A stretch of DNA of 64,000 nt, from contig NC_087064.1 of the NCBI RefSeq assembly GCF_963678635.1, positions 66,829,548 to 66,893,547 on the forward strand, read 5' to 3'. The translations under genes and the position numbers were made by a program. Below the pieces are notes generated by a model, which was not told the DNA's origin, searched no databases, and was given only the letters and a program-made list of their open reading frames with translations. This document shows positions 22,746 through 35,300 of this stretch, one piece after another (position 1 is the first letter of the stretch; each line of letters begins with the position of its first letter). Source of the stretch: Symsagittifera roscoffensis. Taxonomy: Eukaryota > Xenacoelomorpha > Acoela > Convolutidae.

Positions 22746-23045
22746 CAGTAGCGGATGTAGGATTTTCTCGAAGGGGATGGGCGGATTTTCGAAAAACTTT
22801 CGAAAACTTTGTCGGCTTTTTTAAGGCCGACCAAATTGATTTTCCGAGCTCTCCCAAAGCTTAAAAAAGATCCACAGGCAAAATTTTGAAAAAACAGGCA
22901 AAAAAAAACAATTTTAGGCTCTTTTTGAAATATTTTGACACAAAATCACGTTTATTCGGCACGCGCTCTATTGGTATATTTTGACGCCGAAGGCGCTTTT
23001 AGAAAAGTTTTTGGGATGGTCAACCAAAAATGGATGTCCTAAAAA
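22746..23045. mobile_element. hAT-type MITE, truncated
   Basis: One end reads CAGTAGCGGATGTAGGATTTTC. The interior has the GGTCGACC-like and GGCGC words and the CGCGCTCTATTGGTATA segment of the family, in inverse order to the copy at 18.3 kb. The second terminus is missing. Confidence 0.65.
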
Positions 23046-23510
23046 GTTCTCCAGACACGCTTCACTGCATATTGCAGCATCATAGATCCTTTCATTTATT
23101 TTTTAGATATCGAATTTCGCAAAAAATGAAATTTGGAACGGAAAAGGTGACGGCTCGACTAAAATATAGCTCGACTGGCGTAAAAATTTGGAAACACAAA
23201 AATGTATCGACTATCCTAAATTTGAAACGGTTTTCCCCAAAAATACAAAACAAGAAAAATCCTTTGAAATTGAACCTTGCATTTTTGAGATACAGAAAAA
23301 CGAGAAATCCTAACTATCCATTCTAACTAAAGGGGGAGATTCGTTACTAGGCACCAAATTTGCATATGCTTAATGCATGAACTGTTTCATTATAGGGGTT
23401 GCAATTCGTTAACAGATACAAAAGGTTATAAGAATAGTTAATGATCAGTTTTTTTGTATAATGATTTTGATCTTGTTAACTATCGCCCAACCATTGCAAT
23501 GGGCGGACGG

Positions 23511-23524
23511 GGGGGGGGGGGGGG
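23511..23524. repeat. G homopolymer
   Basis: Uninterrupted run of 14 G in AT-rich surroundings, a likely site of sequencing or assembly error. Confidence 0.9.
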
Positions 23525-25324
23525 TTCTTTACACGATCTGGACGAAACTTTTCGAGATAATACCTACCAATTTAGACAATATTTGGTTTTTGTGTTTCAA
23601 TAGTTCTTGATTCATTTTTAAGTTAGGTGCAAAAACAGAATCTTTAAGTTTTTAAGAAATTAAAAGAGATTTTTTTTGAAAGGACAAAGATGCAAATTAG
23701 TGTGTGACCGACTTTTGGAAAGATCGCAATTTTTTGGTTAAAAAAACTGAGAGCGTAGTTTCCAGGCAAAACTCTAAATGTTCCTTAAAGTGGAGTCAAC
23801 GAGTTGGATGTATTTATTGGCAAAAAATATTCAAAAAAAACTTTCAAAAAAAGGTTCATCTTTTCCGCACCTTGCTAAACGAGCAAAAGCATTAATTGAT
23901 TTGCACCTTAAAATAAACCATTTGAATCAATCAACTTGTCTCATATCAGTTGTGACGATGATTTCTCTGCAAGATTATTTTACCACGCGCAATAGTTATC
24001 CCATATTGGCATTTTCAAGCCCTCATTACTGCCCGATAAATTTTTTTTTGAAATAATCTTTTTTAAACTCAGGGCACAAACTAAAACGCCTGAACACTGA
24101 GACGCCTCAAACTTGAGACGCCTGAAAACAGGCCTAATTAAGTCTTATGGCGCTCTCTCTAGTGACGTTTTCGTAAAAAAAAATATTTTTAATTTGTATT
24201 TCTGTTCTTGTAATGACTTTACTTGGAAACAATTTACTGTAATTATCCTTTTTATTATAATTTCAGATGGTTTGAAAATTTTTCGCGCAAACATGTAAGT
24301 TGAAAAGAAGAAATTAGTCTGAATAAAAAAAGAAAAACCAAACTATCAGACTATGCGTGTTCCTTCTTTTTTTTGAAACAATAACTGTGCAATTTCGCAA
24401 CATCAGTTTAATAAGCATTTTTCAACAAATTTTTCATCTAGCTGTTTTCAACAAATTTTTTTCTTTTTAGAAACTTTCTAGCAGTATTTGAGCTCGAGTT
24501 GAGGTGGTCGCTTTATATACTGACTTACAAACTCGAACCAGGCTAATGAAACATTTGTAAATTATGATGTCGTATCAATTTTTAAGGAGGAGTATTACTA
24601 TACACAATTTTTTTTCAAATTATTTCAATCAGAAAAAAAATTCTACAATTTCAACTGAAGGCGCTACTTAAGGTTTTCTTCCGTATGAAAGATAATTAGT
24701 CGCTGAATTAGATAGCATCTAGAAATTAATTTCTAGGCTATTTCAAAAAAAGAAATCTGCGCTATTTAAACAAACTTAATAATAATCATCAGAATTAGGT
24801 CTTTTGTTCTAAAAATAATTGATCTGCTTCAGAACAGAACAAAAATTGGCAAAAAAAAAGATTTGACAGGCGTTGCTTTTTATGTTTTTTCAAGATTTGA
24901 TGCAGTTTAATTGAATTACGATTTTTTTGCGGTTGACTCTATTTCGTCTTCTTTCGATGCAAAAAGTCAGGGCTGATATTTGCACCGAGAAGGCAGTTTG
25001 TTTTGACGCAAAACCTACTCCGTAACTCAAAAATTAAAAGCTGGAATCCTACTGCGTGCCGAGTTAATTAGGTTCCATTGCAAATGAAATCCCCAGCACT
25101 CAATGAATTACACAAAAAAAAACATGACAACAAATTACAAAAAAACTGTCAGACGAAACAAAAACAAGAATAGCTGGTTTTTGTGCGAGCGACACAAAAT
25201 GTTCTTGCCATAGTCTTTACAATTTTAAAAAAAAAAAAAACATTTTTTTTTTTTCAAATTAGTGTAATTTTTTTTGCGTGGTGTGATAAAAAGATCTGAC
25301 TTAAAACAATAAGTTAAGCATATT

Positions 25325-25690
25325 AGACAGTCATAGTAAAATAAGTAAATCGGACCAAAAATTTGTAGGAAAAGACTAGAAAAACAAAAAAAAATTTAAA
25401 GTTTTTTAAAAAGCAAATATTAAAAAAAAAATTTTGCTGAAAATTTTGACTTTTATGAAGTTTTTTGTTCCCAAATTGGAGCTAAGAAAATCCAAAACTA
25501 GTTTTAATTGCTGAAATTTTAAATTAGGCATAATTTATCTGTTGCAAGACTGCTCCTTGCTTTATTCGTGTTCGAATTAAGACGAAAAATTAAAAACATC
25601 AAAAAGTGTTTCTCGACATTAGAAACTTTTTGAAAACGTTTTAAGGTCGATCAAATCACGACTGAAAGGGCTTTAATATGAATCTGTTGA
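25325..25690. repeat. Dispersed repeat, copy A
   Basis: Shares AAAAGACTAGAAAAACAAAA, a TTTTGAAG/TTTTTTGTTCCCAA segment and ACGACTGAAAGGGCTTTAA with 61610-62110. The last word is inverted there, so the two copies differ by rearrangement. It has no coding capacity. Confidence 0.5.
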
Positions 25691-26103
25691 ATGAAATTAT
25701 CAGTTTTGAAGCCGAAAATACGTACTATGGAGTCTAGATATAGTGAGTCATCATATTGAAATATTTTCAAAACTGTTGATAAAAAATGTCAAAAAAAATT
25801 ATGCCGAAAAAAAAGTGTGTGGCTTTAACTAAAATTTAGCTCAAGTAAAAATATTTATTTTCAATTTTTATATAACACATCAATTTAAATTTCTTGTCAA
25901 AAATAGAACTCAAAACAAATGTACAATTGCATTATAAAATAGCACCAAAGTCGTAAAGGCATGATTTGAGATTAACAGAAGTCGGAATTTTTTTATTGCA
26001 AAATTACTCAAAAATAACTAAAAACACTATTTGCGGAAATGAAAAAAAAACAAACGGAATAAAATGAAGACTGCATAAAAAAAGTCAGAATTTCGTTCTG
26101 AAT

Positions 26104-26393
26104 TCAAAATAAAAAGTTGGTTATGAGTATTGTAGTTAATAGTGATTGCAAAGCTGATTTAAATCCAGGGGCTATCGAGGGACGACTGACAGGTGTTCCA
26201 AACTCGGCTATTTCGACTTTCACCCCACCGTTGAAGTTTCCAGGGTCCTCGTCGCCTTTAGTGTTTCTGAGGTCGTGTTTCTGAGTGTCTCTGTCCACGT
26301 GGTATGTTTGCCAGTCGGTCCATTCGCCGTCTGTGCCCCCCAGCATCAGTTTGTCGGCTGGAGTCGAGGGGTCATCTTTGGGGATCTGGTGAT
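26104..26393 (-). CDS. ADAM gene, last coding exon: juxtamembrane and C-terminal tail
   Basis: Acceptor GTGCTTTCAG, phase 1 (a G from the previous exon plus AT gives Asp). It encodes a long acidic, proline- and aspartate-rich linker with two tryptophans (GEWTDWQTY), then a C-terminus SALQSLLTTILITNFLF and TGA. The 15-residue hydrophobic end with no cytoplasmic residues looks more like a GPI-attachment signal than the transmembrane helix plus tail of vertebrate ADAM22/23. An alternative 3' exon with a classical transmembrane segment cannot be excluded. Confidence 0.85.
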
Positions 26394-29300
26394 CTGAAAG
26401 CACAAAAGCGATAACTATAAGCTTTCCGATGACTCTAAAGCGGAAAAGTTATAAATGAGTAGAGCCAAAAATACATTGGATGGCACACAACAGTACCAAT
26501 CATTAAAACTTTTAGCAGGTTTCCCGAAACTTGAAATCCAATGGACTATTAAAGTTAAGTGGGTCACACAATCGTGGAAGAAATAATCTGGCAAAATTCA
26601 GAATTCTCGAGCTTACTTTAAAAAGAACGCCACGCTTCTTTGTTTTCAGTTAAGACAGGACTTATAGACTGACCTCTGATGAACCTTTCGTCTGGAATGG
26701 AACAGTCTGATCCCTTCCAGCCATAGTCACAAACACACAGTCTCTGATTGCTGCAGAACTGAACATAAAAAAAAACATAAATAAAAAATATCTTTTCAGC
26801 TATAAGATTGTTAAAATGTCTCAATCCAGCGGCTCTCATTGTGAAAGTTAGGGCGATAACTATGGTTTTTAGTGGTGATTATTGCTTGCGAGAAAGATAA
26901 TTTTGCTGATGTCCAATTTAAAAAGACCAATGATGGAGAGCTGGCACTTTCTCCATCATTCTCCATTAGCAATTTCTCCATCATTCTCTGCAGCAAAAAT
27001 GTATTCTGCTTCTATGGAATACTTTTAGTTGATCAAAATTTTGATTAATACACTACTCAAAAATGTGCTGATTAGTACAAAAATGTACTGATTAATACAC
27101 TACTTTAAAATTTTTAAAACACTACTCAAAAACCAGATAAACCCCTATTTGAAACAATCCCGTATTTCAAACGTCCAATACAAAATCAGAAGATATTGAA
27201 GAATCGCGTCGTCCAATAGTTTAACCGATTCTTCTATTAAAATATTTGAACTTCATTAAATTGAGCGTAAACTGGAACGATTTGAGATTTCACATTTTGG
27301 CACTCGGTATGTTCCGTTTAGAACCCCCCCCCCATCTACAAATATACCAAATTAAGATTCTCCGCCACAGCATTCAATTAAAAAATATATATCGTATCTG
27401 GCAAGCGTTGCATGTAAAATGCTCTAATCTGATTGCCTGAAAAATCGAGCTCAGAACCAAGTTAACATCCTCCCTCATAAACGAGTGTCGGAGAAAGAGA
27501 GTGTTAACTTGGTCCCTTGTTCCGATTGCTTCCTCCGATATGCACCCACCCCATGATGTGAACAGAAGTGGCCAGTGATCCTGTCGTGGCCTGGACATAC
27601 AAAGTAGTCCATGTCTGATGCACGTAAGTCCAGACACTGGCTGTCTCTGCTGCAGACCCTGTTGGTGCCACACTTGGTGCCAGGGGCCACATAGCCCACA
27701 TCTGTCCCATCGTCCAGCACCACACTCGCACTTCTGGAGAGAGAGCAGAGAAAAAAAAGAAATTTAGCAGGCAATCTTACCAATGAGTTATTAGCTTGAA
27801 AAAAGCAGAAAAAAATATTTCTTGCCAAATTGTAAAGTAAATCTTAAGAATTGGAAACTAAAAGTTTCATAGATTAAAAAAATTGTATACCCCCAATATA
27901 GTGGAGTGCGCAAGAATTTTTTGAGGAGAGGGAGTGGCTTTTTAAATTTTGAAAAGACTCTATTTTGCTAAAAATTTTGCACCAAAGGAAAAAAAGAAGC
28001 AAAATTTTTTAAACCTTTTTGGGACATATTTTGGAATGTTTTGGAAACAGGTATTTTTCGGTGCCCGCTCCCCTCTCAAATTTAGGGATTGTTGGCACGG
28101 AAAGCGACTTTAAAAAACTTTTCGAACATGTTTTAAGGACCCAATGAACAGTTGTAATTTTTCTAACGGAATTTAAAATCGTATCGAAATCATAGCAGAA
28201 CAAAGAAAGCAAAAAATGTTAGGAAACAATGTAACCTAACGGTCTTATTAATTTGTAAAATGTGGTTATTTTTGAAAAAACTTGGAAACTCGGTGCTTGG
28301 GAAGAAGAGTCGTGATTAAATTGGACTGACGAGCACTTGTCGTTGATTCCCTGTTGAGATGAGTGGGAGTTGGTGTTAAAGGGGTTGAATCTGAATCGTC
28401 TCACTTTCTCAATCCTCACTGAAGTGGAGAGAGACCCATTGCACTGCAGCATCCCACAGTAGACGTTTCTGAGAAAAAAATCACAATTTTTTGTAGAGGC
28501 GTGGCATTCAGTTACGTAACGAGTTTACCGCTATGTATTCTGAAAGTTATTTAGAAGGCGTTTGAAAACTGTTGATTGTGGAATCCAGCTTCTAACTAGC
28601 ACAGTTATACCTTTCAAGAGATGTAGAGTTTGGTCGTAGACTTTATTTTTTTTGTTTCAAAGTGAGCAAGCATGTTGTCAAAAAAAAGACTTACTAAATA
28701 ACCATTAAATCAGCCATTACGCCGGAAATTTACACAGACAAATAGTCACAAGTTTGATAAAATAAAAATAATTTTCTAATGTTTGAAAGCATTCTCGAAA
28801 TCTACTAACATCGAATTTTGTTTGTACCAATTCATGCCTTTCTTGATGGAAACCCAGTCAGCTTTGCAAACAAATTCGTTTACATTGTCAAGGCCTTGAT
28901 TTCAGACCCCTTTACTTTTAAAACTCGTTTTCTTATGTTTAGTCTTTAGAAAAAAACATCAATTTAGGTTTTTCTTTTCCTTTTGAAGCATTACAAGGCC
29001 AAATTGTGCTTTTTGTGAATTTTTATGTGAACTCCGCAGCAAGCCAAAAACAGAATTGTTGCGGAATCCCCAACTTTTTTTTATTTTTCTTTCTCGTTCT
29101 GTGCTCTTTTCGATTCCACATAAAAATAGCTAAAACACTGTTTTACTCAAAATTGCTCCAAAAACAGGCAATCCGCAACAAAATTTTTTAAATTCGCAAC
29201 AAGATGTGCGGAATTAGAACAGTTTGTGTTCACTAAATTTAAGTCGCGGAATCCGCAAATTGTGAGCGAAATCCGCAAACTGTAAGCAAACAACTACCTA

Positions 29301-32300
29301 TATTCATTCGTTGTGGAATCCGCAACAAAACTAATGCGCCGACAAAAATTACGTCGCAGGGATTTGTACGCGGAATCCACGCTTCTTTTATATGTGGAAT
29401 CCACTTAAATTTTGGAATTTGTTTTAAAAACTGTCTTTGGAATCCAGGAACATACAGACACAAAATTGTGCGCCTATCTAGTGAGTAATTTAACCTCGTA
29501 TTGAGTATTTGATAGTTCAAACGTTTTTCTAAGATTCAAATGTAGTTTCTGCTTTCTTAGTAGCTGCTCAGATTTATTTTCTGACTACTTTCGCTATTTT
29601 CTAGCAGTTTTTAGGCCCATAGTTCATAACAGACGATGGCTCGAGAAAAAATTCTCAATTTCGTAATGTATGTATTGAGATAATTGCCGATAAAAAATTC
29701 TGAAAAGTTTACTCTGTTGAACCTTTTTACAACATTTTTTGATTTTCTAACGTCATAGTGTTTTTTTCAAAATTTAGCTGGCACATAAAGTTTTTTTCAC
29801 TAAACTTTATCATGCAATAAAAATTAAACGGTAAGCAATAGACACGTGTGAAAAGAACCTGAACTCTAAGAAATCGAGATGAAAAATGTTTTTCTGAAAT
29901 TTACTTTTATGTGTTTGCTTGTTTTAATAAAAGAAACTGGATTAACAGATAATTAATTCTTAATGATTGAAGTGAATTTTCACTTATTTAAGGTTTGTCG
30001 TTTTTTTGTTTTTCTCTTCATGAAAAAGTCTACATGTTTTCGAAATCAAAAGTATATTTTTTTGTGGTTTCCCTTTTTCATTTTTTTAAAATATAATTTG
30101 ACACAACAGATAGAACTACAAAGTCTTGGCCGATTACATCAGATGTTTTTGGTTTATTGCTCCGACTTTCGAATCAAATGAGGGTTATATAATCTTGGGT
30201 TGATTTTTTTATTCAGATCAACTTCCAAAAGAACATTTGATGAGAAAGGGAACAATCCCTAGATTTTCCTGGCCCCTGAATGTGCTCGCATAACACTATA
30301 CTAAACTGAATCTACGATCACTGCGAAACAATTCTGTCTAAACTGCTCCTCTAAAACTCTGATACCAAAAGTGTAACGAGAATTGTTTATGCGCCCCGAA
30401 TTATGCCGCACTTCAAAATTTTTTCTAATTGAATGTAGGCAAGCAACCTGGCTGCAATAATTCCATACACCACTCAAATTTTATCACTTAGTTTTGATAT
30501 CTTTCTTGATATCACCTAATGTCTGTTATCAGCCCAAAATTCATAGTTTGTCGATTTTTCATTCACCAAAAACTACTCGAGACCAGATAAAGGGCAGTCG
30601 AAACAATCAAGGCTTTGCGTTTTTGTCTGAACATTTTCGCTGCACAATATGGCTGAACTAGATTCGATAATTCTAAAATTTGATTTTCAAACAACCTTTA
30701 AAATGAAAGTATGTAGTCCAAAAATGTATTTTGCCCATTCACAGACTAGAACACCCAAATTATTTTATTTTAATTCTCTTTCTAAGTCTATTTAGAGCCA
30801 ACAACCTGCAACAATTTTATGTGATCTTATGATGCTATTGTGTGCTAACTTAGGAATAAAACGCGTGCTTTAAAAATACTCGTTTTGTTTGACTGATTTT
30901 GTTTGACTAAAATTTTACAAAATGATTCGTTTTTTGGTAAAATTTTCATTTTTTTTTTGAAAATACACTGCCTTTTACAAAAACTTATATCAGCCCATGA
31001 CCAAAATTTAAAGTAGGGTTTGACGTGAAGTATGGGTTGATTCAGAGAATCTTTTTGCATGCATGATTGGACTGCTTTGCCTCACATTGAAATCTGCCTT
31101 TGAACAGACTATTTCTACAACTTGAAGACTAGGTATGGTTCAACTTTAAGAAACTTTAAGCAAAAAAATGAAGCTTTGGATAGCAATTGTACTGCAGGTG
31201 GTTGAACAACCTCTTTGTGTGAAAGCATCGGTTGCGCAGAATATTTGCAATGAAAATTTTAAAAACAAAACAAAATGTCAATCAATCACTGTTTATAAAG
31301 CCGATTATAAATAACCTGTAATGTTGTCTGGTAAATAATTGACCGGTAGATTCATTTTCATTCTCTAATTTTATGGGATATGGATTTTTGTTTAAGTGCT
31401 AATGGTATACATTTTTTTCCGTGATAGCGAGACGAAGTTTTTTTTACCTTATTTGGTCAGCTTTGTAATTTCCGAGCTCTTGGCAGTGCGCTCAATTTTT
31501 TTTCGAAAATAACTGCATCACGTGTTTGCATCCGAAAACTGTGTTGCAAAATTTTACTTACCGTTAGATTTATGACGAAACTAAATTTTTTCATGAGTAG
31601 AAATTCAGCAGAAAAATTTGAGCAGATTCTTAACCTACTCGTGAAGAATTCAACTAGCACCCTACTAATATGATGTGAACACTCACTGTCTGTAGCATGG
31701 CCTGTAATTGCCCCCTCCTAGGTCCCCACAGTTGCCGTAGCCACTTCCGGCCGAGTTGAGGTTGTGGTAGCACAAGTCCACCCCACTCTTGCTCTGGATG
31801 CCATACAGCAGCTGGCACTGCTGGTCTTTTGTCAAACACTCTCCCTTCAGACAGAAGTCCTGAAATATCATCAGTATGTAAATTTTTGGCTCATTACATG
31901 TTCCTCCAGCCCCCCCCCCCCCACCGCTAGCAAATTGTAGCCCCGCATCGATTTGAGATTATGGTACCTTCCAGAAACCTATAGCCCCCTCCCGCAACAA
32001 AAGAACAATCACAGTGTTGGCTGTCTAAGCATAGAATGGCATCGATTATTTTACATGAAAAATTCACTTTTGTTTATAGAATTGATTTTCCATTGCTTGA
32101 TAACAAATATTAAACTGCAGACGGCAATTTAAAAGCCCAAGAGTCAAAAAATTAGAGACCATGTGAACAAGCAAACAAAAAGAGGTTAAAAGAGAATTCT
32201 ACATTTTCACGAAAAAATTTAGGATTTTCGAGAGTGAGTGCATATTTGAGCTCAACACTATCTCTAAAAAAGGTCAAATGTTTCTTTGCCACGGAAACAT

Positions 32301-35300
32301 ATTTAAAAACTGATTCCCTTTTCAAATATGTTTGGAAGGATTTCACCAAACATCACCGTTTACCAGATCGTTAAACGGAATTACGTAATGAATGAATGCA
32401 TCAATTACGTAATGAATACGTAATAAACAACAACAATCAAAACAGTATTAGTGTGTGTGACCTGTTGGTGGTTGCATGGACTGGCGTCTATCTTGTAGGT
32501 GTTGGGGGGACAGAGGGGGGAGTGTCCGTCACACCTCTCCTCCACGTCGCACTGACCCATCTGTTCACGGCACACACTCCCATTGCTACGCAACTACAAC
32601 ATTTTTTCAAAATTTTAACTTCACTTGAAAAAATCATGTTTACTATATACTTTTCATGAATTAAAACTGTATGATAAGCATTTTTTGCTTGTTGTTCCGG
32701 CTTTCGATACGAAAGTAACGGAATATTTGTGCTCGGGGTGGGTTTTTTTTCTTCAGACAAGTTTCAACTTTTTAACTAGCCATTTTTGACGGAATTTTTT
32801 AAAAATCATTCGAAAGGTATTGTTGTCCTGAGCTCAAATTTGAAAAGATATTTCACCTGTGATCGTTTTTCGTAAAGTTACGGGGGTTTAAAGATTGCCA
32901 TTTTGGCCAATTTGGGACAATTAACGCGCGATATATTTCGCGCTATTAACGCATAAGCGGAGAGTTAATCCGTCTTAGAAATCGTTACAAATTGGTTAAA
33001 AGAAGCCTATTTGCCATAATTGGTTTGTTACAAGGAGCGAAATCTATCCTTTTTTTACTTTGTATGGCGTGTGGGGGGATGATTTTCAAAAAAAAATTGC
33101 AAATTTTAGAATTTTTTTTTTAATTTTGTTTTATTTCATTGAATTTTTTAATGTTATTACTGCTCCATAAATCTTAAAAGGCAGTCGGATTATTCCGGGC
33201 TTCGCCCTGATACGAGCAGTCTTGTTTTTACTTTAAAAAAGCTCATTCTTAACAAAAACGACGTCCCTAAAAACTATTTGTAAGACTTTAATTCGGTAGT
33301 AAAAATGCTTATTTTTAGCGACTTATTAATTAAAATAATTATCATATAGCGACTTATTAATTAACATCACAGTTGCATAAAAAATTTCTATTCGCATCGG
33401 GTCAACATCGGGTCGACTTAGGAAACATATGTCAACTTAGGGACCTAGGCGTCAAATACGTATTAATTGAAAAATATTTTTTTTGAGAACGCTCTGCGAT
33501 CAAGTTAACATTCTCTCATCCCCCCCCCGCCCAAAATAGACCAAGTTAAGATCCTCCACCCCAGTGCTGAATTTAAATTAAATTTGTTAATCGCTGCATG
33601 TAAAATGCTCGATTCTGATTGGCTGAAAATTCCGAACTTAGAAACTTAGAACCAAGTTAACATCCTCCCCCTAAACGTGCTTAGGGGGGGGGGGGGAGGG
33701 GAGGATGTTAACTTGGTCCAAGCTCTGTTAGAGCATTGTAGCTTCAGTCGTCGTATCTTATATACTTTTAAGATCATTCTAATAGGTTTTGTGAAAAAAA
33801 AAATTTTAATTTTACCATCTTCGATTCCAAAAATATGATAAGTAAAAAATAAGGAGCATCTCGTATGTTAAATACGTTTGAAATCATTCTAGGTGTTGTG
33901 AAAATATGTTTTTATTTCGATTCCAAGAATATGATCTTTTAAATAAGTTAGCGTGAAAATGAGAAAAAAAACGTGAACTGACTGACTGACCCTGCATTGT
34001 GAGTTGCAGCACTCCCCACTTCCACACTGTGCACTGGCCGTGAGCATGCACTGTGAACAGCAGCTAGAGTGTCCTGTGAGTGCACACTCCTGTGAACAAA
34101 CAAAGGGCTGATCATCTCAAACAAAACATGGGTGGGCTGAAAAAACGATCAACTGATACCGTTTTCTGGTCCTCTTTGAGAAATCTGCTTTATTTGCATT
34201 GATGTAAAAACAAATTTCATGTTCAATTTGTAGTTCAATCATTTGAATCGAAGAAATGTGTTCTTTCATTTCTTTATTTTCAGCCAAAAACTGCTGACAA
34301 AATCCTTGAACGATATTGAACCAAGTTAATAAAACCTAAAACTGCTCATTGAGCATTGAAAAACAATTTTGCTTTCATTTTGACTCAAAAAACTAAGTTT
34401 AAACCCACAAAATTTCGCTCTTGGACCGACAAGGTTGCTCAAGGCCACTGATATTTTATCAGCAATATGGCATCATAAAAAAAACATTCCTGGTGATTAA
34501 TTTTTTGTTTTATTAATTAAGAGTTTCTTCTGTCCAAATATAGACAACGAGTTTCAAAAAAACTTTGAAAAAAACATCAAATTAATTTCTTGGTTTCTTT
34601 GAAAGAAAAGAAAAATGACTGCCTTAAAGGTCAGCCCAATAGGAAAGTGAAAGCCGCGCTCAAATGATAGTCTAGTCTACACCAAAACGAAAATCGTTTG
34701 CAGATCTTGCAAAATGAGCCTCCGGGTTTCACATCAGATAGAACCAGAGACCAATTTATGACAAGGACCTAAATTTTTTAGCCAATTACTCCACAAAAAA
34801 TGTCCATCCTAAATTGGTTTATTGGGACACGATTTTGTTACTTTTAAAGGTCTGTCGATGCAAAAATTGCTTTAATGTTATAAGCTCAATATTTTAAAAT
34901 ATTGCTCAGAAAAATAAATATCCAAAAAAAACATCTTCCTGCCGATTTGAGGGGAGTGCAGTCAAAAAGTTGACATGTCATACAATAGACAAGCCGTAAG
35001 CCAATCACAATTGAGTGTCACAAAGTAGACAAGTCGTAAGCCAATCACAATCAAGATAAGACTAAACAAACATAGTAACTAATTTGTTTTCTCTATTTTG
35101 ATTGGCTTACGACGTCTCTACTTTATGGCATACTTTTTGCAACGTAACCATATTAAGGAAGGTCTAGGACAACAGGCCGACGGGATATCAAGCCGATTGG
35201 ATTTCAGGCCGAAATTTAAACTTTACAAGCACCTCAAATCACTTTTTTATCTTCTGTAAAATGCTGCTTTAGAAAAATTAGGGCAAGTTTGGTCCATAAC

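Larger units (their letters stand above)
17551..26103. other. Intergenic region between the two genes
   Basis: About 8.5 kb with no exon I can support. It contains a 48-bp tandem duplication, hAT-type MITEs, a diverged Helentron-like copy, a minisatellite-like block, G/C homopolymers and a dispersed repeat, all listed separately. The two genes are in tandem on the minus strand, so this holds the 3' flank of the ADAM gene and the promoter side of the methyltransferase-like gene. No clear TATA box or CpG-rich promoter is visible. Confidence 0.6.
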
